NCBI GenBank assembly: GCA_963575745.1 | Contig: CAUYUJ010018538.1 | Span: 65,001-129,000 of the forward strand | Reading direction: 5' to 3' | Length of the DNA: 64,000 bases | DNA from: Prorocentrum cordatum | Lineage: Eukaryota > Sar > Dinophyceae > Prorocentrales > Prorocentraceae | In this document: piece by piece, positions 20,325 to 31,985 of the stretch | Layout: each line of letters begins with the position of its first letter | Position numbering within the stretch: position 1 is the stretch's first letter | The notes under the pieces: model-generated | What the model was told of the DNA's origin: nothing | The model's input: only the letters and a program-made list of their open reading frames with translations | Database searches by the model: none | Translations under genes and position numbers: made by a program

Positions 20325-20990
20325 GTTCTTGGGAGACGCGCTCTGCGAATTATTCAAGTGGTTTACACTATTCCGCCGACCCCCAGAAGGCCGAGATTAT
20401 CGCAGACGCCCACGGCGAGTCACCGCCGCCCCTTGCCTTTGAGATACGCCTATGTGGTCAAACGTTTGGGCAAAGTTTGGCCACGCTATCGAACCATGCG
20501 TTCCCCCAGCCGTTGTGGAAATCCTTCGGGGAGCACGTGGGGCAGGAAGAGGAGGATGAGGAGAGGGCGGACAAAGGAGGATGAGGAGAAGGATGAGGAC
20601 ACCTCTTGGGAGCTTTTGGGGTCATTCTAAGGGCCTCCTGGGAGCTTCCGGGGGCCTTTGGAGGCGTCTTGTGGGGGCCACTCAGCGGGCATTTGGGGGC
20701 TTCTTCGGGGCCTCTTTGGCCGTCTTACAGCCTTCCTGGCCCGTCTGACGCCGTCGGAATCCGTCTTGTGAGCCTCTCTGGGCCTTCTTGGGTCCTTCTC
20801 GGGGCGCCTCGGGGTCGTCGTGAAGGCCATCTTGGGCGTCTGGGAGGCCTCTAGGGCCGTCTTTGGGGTCCCTTTGGGGACCGTCTTGGGAGCTTCTCTG
20901 GCCGTCCTGGGGCCATCTTGGAGACCTCTTGGGCGATCTTGTGGCAATCTTGGGGGCCTCTTGGGCCGCCTTGGACCGTCGGAAGGTCAT
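20325..20990 (+). repeat. Gene 3' flank and CTTGGG-rich array, spacer 3
   Basis: Almost base-for-base the same as spacer 1, short form of the 3' flank, marking spacers 1, 3 and 5 as one lineage. Confidence 0.7.
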
Positions 20991-21059
20991 TTTGAAGCAA
21001 ATGCCAAAAGCTTTGAAGACCGAAGGACAATCAATGGTTTTGGCTTCTTCGGGCCACCC

Positions 21060-21935
21060 TGTTGTGGTGTCACATTGTGTTGGCCCCATGATGGCGCCCA
21101 GACTACGAGTGCAACAGCTTGTTTTCCTCAAACGGTTTTCGGGGTGATGCGTGTCATCATTGCATGGTTTCACACTGTGTGGCGCCATGCTGGCCCCCAG
21201 AGTACTAGTGAGACAACTAGTTTTTCTCATTTGATGTTCGGGATGACACGTGTCACCCTTTTGTGGTTTCACAGTGCATGGACCCATGTTGGCTCCCAGA
21301 GTACGAGTGCAACACTTGGCTTTTATCACACGGTTTTCGCGGTGACACGTGTCACTCTTGCGTTGTTTCACATTGTATGGCCCCATGTTGGCCCCCAGAA
21401 TGCGAGTGAAGCATTTGTTTTTTCTGACACGGTGTTCGTAATGACGCGTGTCATCCTTGTGTGGTTTCACACTGTATGGCCCCATGTTGGCATCCAGAGT
21501 ACGAGTGGAACAGTGGGCTTTTCTCAATCGGTTATTGGGGTGACACGTGTCACTCTCTGGTCGTTTTATATTGTGTGGTTTCATGTCGGCGCCCAGAATA
21601 CCAATGACATACCAGGTTTTTCTCACACGATTTTCGGGGTGACACGTGTCACCCTTGTGCGGATTCACCCTGTATGGCCCCATGTTGGCGCCCAGAATGC
21701 GAATGAAACATTTGGCTTTTCTCATACAGTTTTCGAGGTTCCACGTGTCATCCCTTGTGCACTATCACACTGAATGGCCCCATGTGGGCGCCCAGAGTAC
21801 GAGTGAAACAAATTGTTCTCACAGTTTTCGGGTTGGCACGTATCACCCTTGTTTTGTTTCACACATTAAAGCCCCATGCTGGCGCCCAGATTCCGAGTGG
21901 AACACTTGGTTTTCTCATACGGTTGTCCCAGAACC
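21060..21935 (+). repeat. ~105-bp CACGTG array, spacer 3
   Basis: About nine units, in the same order and with the same unit-specific variants as spacer 1 (for example GACGCGTGTCATCC in the fourth), so the whole array was copied as a block and not expanded unit by unit. Confidence 0.8.
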
Positions 21936-21939
21936 AAGA

Positions 21940-22170
21940 ACCAAGAGACACCATCTCCGAGCTGGGATCACGGGAACTGTGGGTCCGTCTGGCGAGCGAC
22001 ACCCAGGAATCAAAGGACGCCGGTCTCGGGCTGAGACCACGGGAAGTGTCGGTCCCATTGGGTCCCCGTGGCGAGCGGCGCCCCCGTGGCGAGCGGCGCC
22101 CAGGAGTCAAGAGACGCCATTTCCAGGCTGAGGCCACGGGGGAGTGTGGGTCCCCGTGGCGAGCGGCTTC
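21940..22170 (+). repeat. ~70-bp GC-rich tandem array, spacer 3
   Basis: Three units with the same internal GTGGCGAGCGGCGCC duplication as spacer 1. Confidence 0.75.
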
Positions 22171-22697
22171 CAGGAATCATGCGCCGAACCAAGAATTTCA
22201 AAGATCTGCGTGCGAAATTGAAAAATAGGGTCTGTCCTGCAGGAAGGACGGGGCCGAGAATTCAGGAGTCCTCATTTTCGGACCTGTCCGAATTTGAACC
22301 AGAATTTGATCCAGAATCGGCTCCCTCTTAAACAGCTAGTGTTAAACTGCGCACGACACCTTCATTCAAGTAGGGTCTCCACGGGCGCAGGCCAGGATTC
22401 ATATCATATGACCTTAGACTCGCCGACCCCCCCTCTTACTTTTGGGCCGTCTCGGGGGCCTTGCAGGTCGTCTTGAGGTCATCTCGGGTCGTGGTGCGGC
22501 TACTGTGGGCCCTCTTGATGGTCTCGTCGACTGTTTGGCGCTCTGTCTGTGCCCTCTTGGGACTTTTTGGAGGCTCCGGAGGCCCCAGGGGTGCGTTGAC
22601 GACCTCGTGCCCCCCCTCGCCTCGAAGAGCATTTGGGGCCGCAGGGGAGGGGGAAAGGGGGAGGGGGGGCAGCCAGATGTCTCCCACGCCTTGTCAC

Positions 22698-22850
22698 CCC
22701 CCGCAAGCGGGGGTCGGCGGACTTCGAAGAAGTGGCAGTGCAAGAGCTGTTGCCCGGTATTCGTGCACAGTTTTGCCATCAGCACGTTTTTTAGCTGCCA
22801 CGAGTCAACGTCCTCGTGGCTGAGTGCTCGGTCGATGCGAGGCCCGCATC
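22698..22850. other. 153-nt segment with three hairpins, spacer 3
   Basis: All three stems are perfect: CCCCCGC/GCGGGGG, GCCACGAG/CTCGTGGC and GATGCG/CGCATC. Identical by eye to spacer 5. Minus-strand open frame 22414-22887 covers it. Confidence 0.5.
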
Positions 22851-23118
22851 CTCCGAGGTGCGCTTGTGGTGGACCGGCGGCGCGCAATTAACATACGAAT
22901 GATGACCTCTGGGATGTCGCCAGGGGGGAGATGACTTCTCCCGCGGTGACCTATCGATGCCGCCTGCACAGCTGGAGGCTCGGAACCCAAGAGTTTGTCA
23001 TGCCGGTCCACGGAAAAAGTATGGCGAAACTGCCACCTGCTCTCACGTTGTCCCCCACCTCTTCTCTTTGTGGAAGAAGCCATGGCCGCTGTGGAAGGTA
23101 TCATGGCGGGCTGTTTTT

Positions 23119-23522
23119 CCCAATTAGGCTTGCCTAAGGGGTTCTTTCGTGGTTAAAGGTTGGCGTCTCCTATTCTTACTTTGCTTGTTGCTCGGAGGTT
23201 CCTCGGATTCCTCGGGTTCCCCACCCCCGGTGCCGCCTATTGTTATGTTGCCCGTTTCCCGGAGGTTCCTCGGGTTCCCCAGGTTCCTCGGGCTCCCCGC
23301 CCCCAGTGCCTCCTAATGTCACGTTGCCCGTTCCTCGGAGGTTCCTTTGGTTCCCCGGGTTCCGATCGGGTTCCCCGGGCACCTCGGGTTCGCAATGCCG
23401 ACCCATGCCAAGCCATGCCAAGCCATGCCAAGCCATGCTCAGCAATACCAAGCAATGCCAAGCGATGTGCCAAGCGATGTGCCAAGCGATGCGCCCATGC
23501 AACAATATTCCCCTACTTGGGG
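23119..23522. mobile_element. MITE-like cassette A, spacer 3
   Basis: CCCAATTAGG left and CCCCTACTTGGGG right termini, like spacer 1, with more TGCCAAGC words (23395-23505). Confidence 0.45.
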
Positions 23523-23584
23523 TCGCGCTGGGTTCATTTTTTGTGGGTTGGCCTTGACTGTGTGTAAAGTGTTTCAGGGTCGTT

Positions 23585-24160
23585 ACTTAGGCAGCGCCAT
23601 GCAGACGCAGGCCAGGACGACGAAGAGGAACGACATCAATGCTCCGAGGACGCACTCGCTCACCTCGGAGGAGGGCCAGTTGAGACAACGGCGTCTGCCC
23701 AAGTATGCTCAAAGTCATTCCCCAGACCCCTCGTGGGGTCCATATTGACCCGCTGTTCGAGGCGGATCCAGCCCCGGCGACAAGAAGTCCCCCAGGAGGC
23801 CCGAAAAGACCGAAGCACGCCAGGGAGGTCCGCCGCTGTCTCGACTGGCCCTCCTCCGATCGACAGATCCCAGCAAGGCCTGACGGCACTGCCCCCACAT
23901 TCTCCGACTGCCGCTTGCAGCGGTCCGTGGAGCTCGAGGGCTCGAGGCGAGGCAGGGCGGCGGGCCAAGTTGCACGCCCCGTGCAGCCAAGGCGCCGAAG
24001 CAAGGAGCAGCTCGGGCTCGGAGGGGCCTCCCTGCTCCCTGGGCCCTTCCACGGTGGCTCCTCCAGCGCTCCTCGTGCACCCAGGCGCCCCTCCTCCCCC
24101 CCCCTCCTCCTCCTCCTCCTCCTGCTCCTGCTCCTCCTCCTCCTCCTCCTCCTCCTTTCG
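23585..24160. repeat. Gene-leader relic and CTC microsatellite, spacer 3
   Basis: Full-length relic of the gene's 5' leader from about 23661 to 23872 on the + strand. The minus-strand hydrophobic tail (23585-23660) is kept, but a 2-nt difference from spacers 2 and 6 puts it out of frame with the minus ORF behind it. (CTC)n at about 24102-24155. Confidence 0.5.
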
Positions 24161-25380
24161 CGTCAGACCAACCTGAGCAAGAAGCTGTGGTGTTTAGGCT
24201 GTCAAACAAGGACGTGCAAGAACGACTCGGGTCAAAAAAACTTGGCGGGCGCCGCGGGAAATGTGGGCGTCGAAGGCCCCCCTTCCCGTGGCCCGAGATG
24301 TCCACAGGCCGAGGTTTCGTTCCTTCCTTTGTCTTTATATATTGTTCCTTCTGATCGTAGCTTGACGGTGCAGCCCCACATCCTCAGGCATCCCAGCCGC
24401 GCAAGCTGTGTGGAGCGCCGCTTTCTTCAGCGACGGTGGCTCTGCGTCGTGCCCAGCGCACCCCTCCCAATCGAGCACGCCGCTCTCCTGATCTGCCTCT
24501 CCAGATAGAATGGCTGCAGCCCATTTGCGGGAAGTCCCTCCCTCGGCGGCGCGCTCAGGGGAGTAGTGAGAGGGGGCAGGCCTGCTCAGAAGGTGGTGGA
24601 GCTTCGCAGAAGCCCCTGCGCCCTCTGAGGAGCCGACGAGCCAGGAGGCAGGAGGCCTTCTGAGCCTCGTGAGATGTCCCGCCCCCTTTGCTTTCCCCCA
24701 CCCCACGGGCTCGTCGCCAACTCCCCCTTCATCCCGCGGGACGCCGCTGTGGGCCGGCCCCCGCGCGCGCAGAGACGCGCAGGGGGTCCGCCTCTGAATC
24801 CGGCCAGGCCCCGCGCACGGGCGCGCCTCCAGCCAGAGGTCTTCTCCCCCCTTTCGCAGCTGACACCACGGGGGCTGCTTGGGGCCCGCCCTCTCCCACC
24901 ATTTCACCAATACGCCAGCGCACCATCCCGTCAACAGGCACCCGGACGGGGCCGAGGACCTCCCCGCGGCCCCTCGGCCATCGAAAACGGCCGTAGGGAG
25001 GGCTCTAAAACGTGCCTCCACCTCAAACCAGTACACCAAGGGAGGACCATCACAGGCCTCATCATCCACCAGTCAACCAATTCATCATGGTCTTCCCTCT
25101 CTCGAGTACACTAGAGTGGGAGCCCATGGCAAGAATCACCATACGGTTTGCTAGGGTACGCTGGGTTGCTTTGGTTTATGTTCGGATTGAAGGCTTGCAA
25201 CGGTCGCCAAGATTTCGCAGCTGACAGAGTCCCCTGAGTGTCTTGTTGCTGAGATGCTTGGCGCGAGCCATTTATAAACCACCCGGCTCCGTTACTTCGC
25301 TGGCGGCCGCTAATCAAGAAGTCTAACCCTGGCCCGAGAAACTCCAGCGATTTTCAGGGTTGAGTTTCCTTCGATTTTTT
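24160..25380. other. Conserved low-copy spacer block, spacer 3
   Basis: Same block as spacer 1. The Trp/Pro-rich minus-strand peptide (frame 24335-25069) has lost one residue and gained several substitutions here, and the ORF continues to a different end, which argues against coding constraint. Confidence 0.4.
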
Positions 25381-25382
25381 TT

Positions 25383-25658
25383 CCCCCAATGAGGCTGGCC
25401 TAAGGGAATATAACTTGGTTAAGAAGAATGGTACCTCGGGGGGGGGGGAGGGGCACGTTGCCCGTTCCCCGGAGATTCCTCGGGTTACCATGCAAAGCAA
25501 TTCCAAGCAATGCCAAGCATTGCCGAGCAATGCCAAGCAATGCCAACCCATGCCAACCCATGCCAACCCATGCAAAGCAACGCCAAGCAATACCAAGCGA
25601 TGCCAAGCGATGCGCCGATGCGATGCGCCCATGCAATAAGCTTTGCACTAATTGGGGG
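25383..25658. mobile_element. MITE-like cassette B, spacer 3
   Basis: CCCCCAATGAGG left and CACTAATTGGGGG right termini. The interior has extra CCATGCCAAC words and a longer G run (GGGGGGGGGGAGGGG). Confidence 0.5.
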
Positions 25659-25679
25659 TCGCGCCAGGCTCATTTTGTT

Positions 25680-25958
25680 TCAGTTCGTTCGGCCTCTGGG
25701 GGCCCTCACGGGGCCCCCAGGCTGGCAGAAAACGTCCTGGGGTGAAAAACCGACCAAAATGAAGGGGTCCAGACTTTTGGGGGCTTACGTTGTGAAAAAG
25801 CTATCACGTCGGGGCTAGGGGGAGGGACATAGAGGCAAGAGGAGGTTTTCAGGTCGGACGAACGGGGGGACAGGGAAATGAGAGAGTAGGACATCTGCTG
25901 CATGCGCCAGGAGAATCAGCTTCGAAAGTTGACTCGCTAACCCGCCCTTTGTCCCCAG
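25680..25958 (+). promoter_or_regulatory. Upstream region with CTAAC...CAG site, gene 4
   Basis: CTAAC 25937-25941 and CAG ending at 25958. Same arrangement as genes 3, 5 and 7. Confidence 0.4.
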
Positions 25959-26284
25959 TTTCGCCCGACCCGAGGGGGAGGCAAGAATGTGGGCAGAAGA
26001 GGTGATGGTGGCATGGGGGCAAGAAGAGTTGAGTGAGGAGAAGGATGAGGCCTCAGACGTTGCGGTAAAGTGAGAACGGAATCCAAACGCAACGGGAACG
26101 TCCGAGCAGACAACCGATGTTGGGGACATCGGGTCAGCGGTCTCATTTTGGACTGCTCTGTCTGTCCTCTCCCAGCGTCTCTCCTGCCGCGTTGTCCTCT
26201 GGTGTGCATGCACTCCTTTGGAGCGGACCGTTTCAGACGTGGTCGTCTGTCCAAAGCTCTTATCCGTGCCACGCGACACCTGCT

Positions 26285-26833
26285 ATTGCGAAGGCCTTAC
26301 GGCCAGTGCCGCCGACCCTGAATGGCGACGACGACGACGACGAGCGCTCTTGGGGGCCTCTTGGGGGTAGTTGGTGGGCCTCTTTGGAAGCTCTTAGGGG
26401 CCGCTTGGAAGCCTCGTGGGGGCCTCTTGGGGCTTCCTGGGGGTCTCTTGGAGGGGGCCTGGGACGTCTTGGAGGCTTCTTGGACGGTCTTGGGGCTATC
26501 TTGGGCGTTTTCGGCCGATCTTTGGGCGACTCGGGGCCCTCTTGGGCCGTCTCGGGGGCCATCTTGGGCATTCGGACCTCATTTGGAGTGTTTTCGAGGT
26601 TTCTAGGCCGCCCGAGGAAAAACGAATCTCCCCCCCCCACCCCCCCCTCCACCCCCCCCGGGACCCCCCCCCCCCTGGGGAAGGGATTAAAGGGAAGGGG
26701 CTTCCCTTCGAATCGACAACGGCATGGACAGCGATGACGATCCGAACAACGAAGACACAACGATGTCAATCCGAACAACGAAGACGATTCGGACGAGGAA
26801 GCCCCTCGCACACGCCGACAGGGTCGGCGGATT
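26285..26833. mobile_element. Insertion in the 5' leader of gene 4 with ATT duplication
   Basis: Compared with the other genes, GCTATTTCACCTGAG is opened after GCTATT: 543 nt (26288-26830) are inserted and ATT recurs at 26831-26833, consistent with a 3-bp target duplication. CAGGGTCGGCGG forms the exact right end (26819-26830) and its inverse CCGCCGACCCTG lies at 26309-26320, 21 nt inside the left end. The interior is CTTGGG-rich, then C-runs, then CCGAACAACGAAGAC repeats. No coding sequence; a non-autonomous DNA element is the likeliest reading. Confidence 0.45.
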
Positions 26834-26875
26834 TCACCTGAGCATATTGTCCAGTCGCGCGGAATTTCCACCCCC

Positions 26876-26896
26876 CCGCAACTTTTTCGCCTCAAT
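26876..26896 (+). promoter_or_regulatory. Relict spliced leader, copy 4 (acceptor AG lost)
   Basis: 14 of 21 match DinoSL. CCGCAACTTTTT replaces CCGCAGCTTTTT, so the acceptor-like AG present in all other copies is gone. Confidence 0.55.
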
Positions 26897-27150
26897 TACT
26901 CTGTGGCGCTTTAGTGATCGCGTCTTTTTGGCGCACGCCTGCTTGCTTCCGCTGCAGACCAGAGCTAATACCTCATCTCGGAGCAGGGCGAGTTAAGAGA
27001 ACGGCAGCTCAACATCGATCCTTGGACCCCTCCTGGGGTCCAAGCGCACCAGCTTTCCGAGCCGCGCCCAGCCGTGGCGACGAGGGTGCCCCCCCGAAGG
27101 CCCACCACCGTTGTCTCGACTCGCCCTCCTCTGATCACCGTCTCGCCCGG

Positions 27151-28371
27151 ATGGCGCCGCACCGCCACAGCGAAGACATGGAGCTCAGCAGCGACAGCGA
27201 CGCGGCCGCGCCGGCCGCTGGCTGGAGCACCGGCAGGGTCCTCGGCTGCGCGGCGCTGGCCTGTGCGGCTTGCGCCGCGGGCGGCTTCGCGGCAGGTGGC
27301 GGCGCCAGCTCGCCAGGGGGCGGCCTCGCGGCCAGGCGCGAGTTGCTGCAGGTGCTGGCAAAGCCGGCGCGGGAGAAGTGCAGCGACGTGTCCGGGGACT
27401 GCTTCGATACGGCGTGCTGCGACGTGGCTGGCTTCACCTGCTTCGTGACGACCACGCCTGGCTCGGCCCAGTGCATGAAGAACTGCACGCCCAGCGAGAC
27501 GACGGCCTGCGCGGTGCCTGTGCCCAAGGTCGGCGAGCCGATGTACTTGGACAACGCCGTAGCACCTGGAACATCGATGTATTGCTTCTCCGTTTACATG
27601 GCAGACACTGGCAGCGACGGCAAAACCGAGCGCCCGGACGAGCTGAACTTGCTGAAGGCGGCGTACGACAGGAAGATAGGCATCTTCGCGTGCGAGCAGT
27701 GGGGCATTTTCAGCGACAAGCCAGGCGACCTGGCCCCTGGCGTGCCCTTCGTGGCGGTGGACGACGCCGATGGTGACTTCCACATTCTCAAGCGCGAGGA
27801 GACCGGCACCTGGATTAACACAGGATTGCACACACAGGTCTGGAAGGCGATCAGGGCGGCGGGAGACTACCAGCGCGCCAGCTGGGTGGTCAAGGTAGAT
27901 TGCGATGCGGTGTTCTTGCCGAGCCGCTTGAGGCCCTTCCTTGCCTCCCAGGGCGAGCCTGGGAGCGGTGTGCCTGGCATCTACCTCGAGAACTGCAAAT
28001 ACTGTAAGTGGGGTTGGTTCGGGAACTTGGAGATCATGTCGCTGACTGCCGCCCAGACGCTGTTCCCGAACATCGAATGGTGCAAGCAGGTCCTGGATTG
28101 GAAGACGGGAGTGGAGGGCGGCAAGTACGGGCCGATGGGGGAGGACCTTTTCGCTCAGAGTTGCTTGGACGCCATGGGTGTGCGCCGCGGCGGGGCGTTC
28201 GACACTACTCTGGACGCGGCCTGCGAGGCGGATCGCCCAGAGGACCAGAAGAAGAACAAGAAATGGAGGCCTGACTGCACGGAGAGGAAGACCGCAGCAT
28301 ATCATCCCATGATGAAGGTGGGTGATTACGTGAAGTGCTTCGAGAAGACGGTAGAGGCATTCGGGTACTGA
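27151..28371 (+). CDS. Type II membrane GT-A-like glycosyltransferase, copy 4 (type A coding, B-like flanks)
   Basis: Intact 406 codons; differs from copies 1 and 5 by R6H. Coding residues are type A (A23, S53, A61, E64, I222, V246), yet the leader resembles copy 2 (AAGCGCACCAGC, GCCCGGATGG before the ATG) and the 3' flank has the long insert typical of copies 2 and 6. The coding region therefore looks converted. Its leader carries a 543-nt insertion and its relict acceptor AG is mutated, so expression may differ from the others. Confidence 0.8.
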   Translation: MAPHRHSEDMELSSDSDAAAPAAGWSTGRVLGCAALACAACAAGGFAAGGGASSPGGGLAARRELLQVLAKPAREKCSDVSGDCFDTACCDVAGFTCFVTTTPGSAQCMKNCTPSETTACAVPVPKVGEPMYLDNAVAPGTSMYCFSVYMADTGSDGKTERPDELNLLKAAYDRKIGIFACEQWGIFSDKPGDLAPGVPFVAVDDADGDFHILKREETGTWINTGLHTQVWKAIRAAGDYQRASWVVKVDCDAVFLPSRLRPFLASQGEPGSGVPGIYLENCKYCKWGWFGNLEIMSLTAAQTLFPNIEWCKQVLDWKTGVEGGKYGPMGEDLFAQSCLDAMGVRRGGAFDTTLDAACEADRPEDQKKNKKWRPDCTERKTAAYHPMMKVGDYVKCFEKTVEAFGY

Positions 28372-29350
28372 GTTCTTGGGAGACGCGCTCTGCGAATTAT
28401 TCAAGTGGTTTACACTATTCCGCCGACCCCCAGAAGGAGTCAGAGCCTGCGACGATCGCGGAAATTATCGCAGACGCACACGGCGAATCACCGCCGCCCC
28501 TCTGCCTTCTGGGATACGCCTATGTGGTCAAACGTTGGGGCGAAGTTTGGCCACGCTATTGGACCATGCGTTCCCCCAGCCGTTGTGGAAGTCCTTCGGG
28601 GAGCACGTTGGGCAGGAAGAGGAGGATGAGGAGAGGGAGGACAAAGGAGGATGAGGAGAAGGATGAGGACACCTCTTGGGAGCTTTTGGGGTCATTCTAA
28701 GGGCCTCCTGGGAGCTTCCGGGGGCCTTTGGAGGCGTCTTGTGGGGGCCACTCAGCGGGCCTTTGGGGGCTTCTTTGGGGCCTCTTCGGCCGTCTTACAG
28801 CCTTCCTGGCCCGTCTGACGCCGTCGGAAGCCGTCTTGGGAGCCTCTCTGGGCCTTCTTGGGTCCTTCTCGGGGCGCCTCGGGGTCGTCGTGAAGGCCAT
28901 CTTGGGCGTCTGGGAGGCCTCTAGGGCCGTCTTTGGGGTCCCTTTGGGGACCGTCTTGGGAGCTTCTCTGGCTGGAGACCTCTTGGGCGATCTTGTGGCA
29001 ATCTTGGGGGCCTCTTGGGCCGCCTTGGACCGTCGGAAGGTCATTTTGAAGCAAATGCCAAAAGCTTTGAAGACCGAAGGACAATCAATGATTTTGGCCT
29101 CTTCGGGCCACGTGGGCCGTCTTGGGTCGTCTTATGGGCCTCTTGGGCGCTTCTTGGACCGTCTCGGGCTCTCTTGGACCATCTTGACGGTCTTGGAGGC
29201 ATCTTGGGACCCTCCTGGAGCCCATCTTGGGGCTAATTACCTTGGGCTCGCTTGGGGCCATCTTGGCCGTCGTGAAGGCATCTTGGAGCCATCTTGCGCC
29301 GTCTTTGCCATCTTGGAGCTGATGGGGCCAACTGAAGACGAACTTTGAAG
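28372..29350 (+). repeat. Gene 3' flank and CTTGGG-rich array, first module, spacer 4
   Basis: Long form of the 3' flank. A ~32-nt deletion at about 28973 (GCTCTCTGGCTGGAGACC in place of the longer GGCCGTCCTGGGGCC stretch) distinguishes this array. Confidence 0.65.
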
Positions 29351-29389
29351 AGCTCTCCCGGTGGCTGGCGCGCTGGGCCGAAGCCCAAG

Positions 29390-30480
29390 GGGGGAGTTTA
29401 AAACACGAACCCCAAACAACCAAACTTTCAGCCCGGGCGGCGGATCGAAGACGCTTACGGCGAATCCCAGCCGCCCCCTTCCTTTTGGAATCTCCCATGT
29501 GGCTGAGCGTTGTGGGAAGTGCTCTGCCAAGCTATCGGACCATGTGTTGCTCCAGTCGTTGCGGAAACCCTTCGGAAAACATCTGGGGGAGGCTGGCGGG
29601 GAAGATCAGGAGGAGGGGGAGGAGGAGGAGGAGGTGGGGGAGGAGAGGGCATCTTGGAAGCCTCTGGGGGCACTCTTGGGGCCTCCTGGGAGCTTCTTGG
29701 GGGCCTCTTGGAAGGCTCATGGGAGCCTCCTTGGGACTCTTGGGGGCCTTTGGGAGCTTCTTGGAGGCCTCTTTGGCCGTCCCAGGGCGTTCCTGGCCCG
29801 TCTGACCCCGTCGGGAGCCGTCTTGGGGGCCTCTCTGGGCCTTCTTGGGGCCCTCTTGGGGCGTTTCAGGGCCGTCTTGGAAGCCATCTTGGGGGTCTTG
29901 GAGGCCTCTTGGGCCGTCTTGGGGCTCTCTTGAGGCCCTCTCGGGAGCCTTGCCGTGATGGGGCAATCTTGGAGGCCTCTCGGGCGATTTTCGTCTGATC
30001 TTGGGAGTTTGTTGGGCCGTCTTGGGTCGGAAGGCGGAAAAAACGCAAGTGCCAAAATCTTTCAAGCATTGAATGAAAATCGATGGTGTTGGCCTCTTCG
30101 GGCCTTCTTTAGGACCTCTTGGGCCGTCTTGGAGATCTCTTGGGGGCCTCTTGGGCCGTCTTGGGCCATCTTGGAGCCATCTTGGGCCGTCTTGGAGGCT
30201 TCTTGGGCGGACTTGGAGGCATCTCGGACCCTCTTGAACCGTCGTCGAGGCCATCTTGGACCATACTTGGCGAACTTGGAGACCATCTTGGACCATCTCG
30301 GCCGTCAAGGAGGCCATCTTGGGGCCACCTTGAGCGAAACAGCCGGCGAGGCAGGCAGCCGGCGAGCTGGGCCGAAGCCCCAGGGGAATTTTTGTCGGAA
30401 AGAGAAGCAAAACCAAGCCGTGTAGGATTCAGCACGCCAGACACCTCTGTGATAAATCAACAGGGGGCGACGGATAACGG
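29390..30480 (+). repeat. Orphan second 3'-flank module, spacer 4
   Basis: 29445-29640 is a diverged 3' flank copy with no gene before it, then a CTTGGG array (to about 30330) and the GATTCAGCACGCCAG...ATAAATCAACAGG end segment. Matches the second modules in spacers 2 and 6. Confidence 0.6.
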
Positions 30481-30689
30481 AAAGAGCGAGGTACGAGTGA
30501 TGACGTTGTGTTTTGGGCGAAGCCCCTGAGGGGGGGTTCCAGGGGGGGGGCGTAGGGGCAGCGGATGGGTTCAATAGCAGTTTTGGGGTTTTCCCTTAGG
30601 TTTTTGCATGTTTTTCTGGTTTCCCCCCCACAGACGGCCCAAGAGGGCCCCACGAGGCCCAAATCATTGATTTTCCAAAGGAAAACGTG

Positions 30690-30731
30690 TGTATGTATGT
30701 ATGTATGTATATATATATATATATATATAGA
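30690..30731. repeat. TATG/TA dinucleotide microsatellite
   Basis: Five TATG-type repeats followed by about eleven TA repeats. It is spacer-4 specific and sits in a ~250-nt stretch (30480-30730) not found in other spacers. Confidence 0.9.
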
Positions 30732-30734
30732 TGT

Positions 30735-31370
30735 ATTACCATATACGGTTTTTCGGCTTTCACGGCGTTGACGACGGCCCAAGAGGCCCCAAAGACCGCC
30801 CCAAGACGGCCCAAGAGGCTCCCAAGAGGCCCCTCAAAACGGCCCAAGAGGGCCCCAAGGCGGTCCAAGAGGCGCCCAAGACGGCCCAAGAGGGCCCCAA
30901 GACGGCCCCAAAACCGAAAAGTCTAGCCTTTCGCCCCAAGATGCTCCCAGGGGGCCCCAAGAGCCCCCCAAGAAGCCCCAAGCAGCCCCCAAGAGGCGTC
31001 CCAAGAGGCCACCAGGAGGCCAACATCATTGATTTCCGATGAAAAATACATTTTTAGCATACAAGGCTTTCCGGCTTTCACGGCGTTGAGGACGGTCCAA
31101 GAGGCCCCAAAGACCGCCCCAAGACGGCCCCAAGAGGCCCCCAAAAGGCGCCCAAAACGGCCCAAGGGGGCGCCAAGACGGCTCAAGAGGCGCCCAAGAC
31201 GGCCCAAGAGGCGCCCCAAGACGCAAGAGAGGGACCACGAACCGAAAAGTCTAGCCTTTCGCCCCGAGAAGCTCCCAGGATGCCCCCAGAGCCCCCGACC
31301 CCAAGAAGCCCCAAGGGGCCACCAAGATGTTCCCAAGAGGCCTCCAAAAGGGACCGAAAAGGTCACAATA
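30735..31370 (-). repeat. Inverted, tandemly duplicated CTTGGG-type block
   Basis: Here the words read CCAAGAGGCCCC on the + strand, opposite in orientation to every other CTTGGG array before it. Two copies of ~310 nt (about 30745-31050 and 31065-31370) each contain CGGCTTTCACGGCGTTGA and CCGAAAAGTCTAGCCTTTCG. Confidence 0.65.
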
Positions 31371-31734
31371 GGACTCCCAAGAAGGCCCAGTTCGTAATCC
31401 CCCTCTTGGGTTCTCTTGGGGCTCTCTTGGACCATCTTGGGGCAGGGCCCTCTCGGGCCGTCTTTGGGCCCTCTGGGGGGTCTCATCGGCCGTCTCATGA
31501 CGATCTTGGGGGTCCTTTGGGCACTTCTAGAGGCTGTCAAGACAAAAAAAGGCGAGTGTGCTAATCATCTACCTTTCTCTAAGGGAATCATATGATGTTT
31601 GCTTGTTGGGGCCTTCTCCGCGGTCCTCTTGGAACACTTTGGAGGAGGGGGGGTGGGCCGTCTTAAGGTCACAGGTGCTTATGTTGCCAACGGGCCACGC
31701 ATAAATGATCGCCGGCCTTGTCATGGACAGTTCA

Positions 31735-31985
31735 AGGAGGTGGGTCCTTGTGGCGAGCGACGCCCAGGAATCAAGGAGGAGTCAAGGGTCGCCATCCCCG
31801 CGTTGGGGCCACGAGGAGGGTGGGTCCCCGTGGCGAGCGGCACCCAGGAATCAAGGATCGCCATCTCCGCGCTGGGGCCACGGTGGAGGGGGTCCCGCGG
31901 CGAGCGGCACACAGGAATCAAGGGTCGCCATCTCTGCGCTGGGGCCACGGGGGGAGGTGGGTCCCCGTGGCGAGCGGCACCCCTG
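31735..31985 (+). repeat. ~70-bp GC-rich array, upstream copy, spacer 4
   Basis: Four units of the GTGGCGAGCGGCACCCAGGAATC type, with GCACC in place of GCGCC and GATCGCCATC in place of GACGCCATT. This array lies before the CACGTG array, an arrangement shared only with spacer 6. Confidence 0.7.

Noticed and set aside
30690-30731. TATA-rich promoter
   Set aside because: A plain TA microsatellite in one spacer only, far from any gene start; dinoflagellate promoters generally lack TATA boxes.
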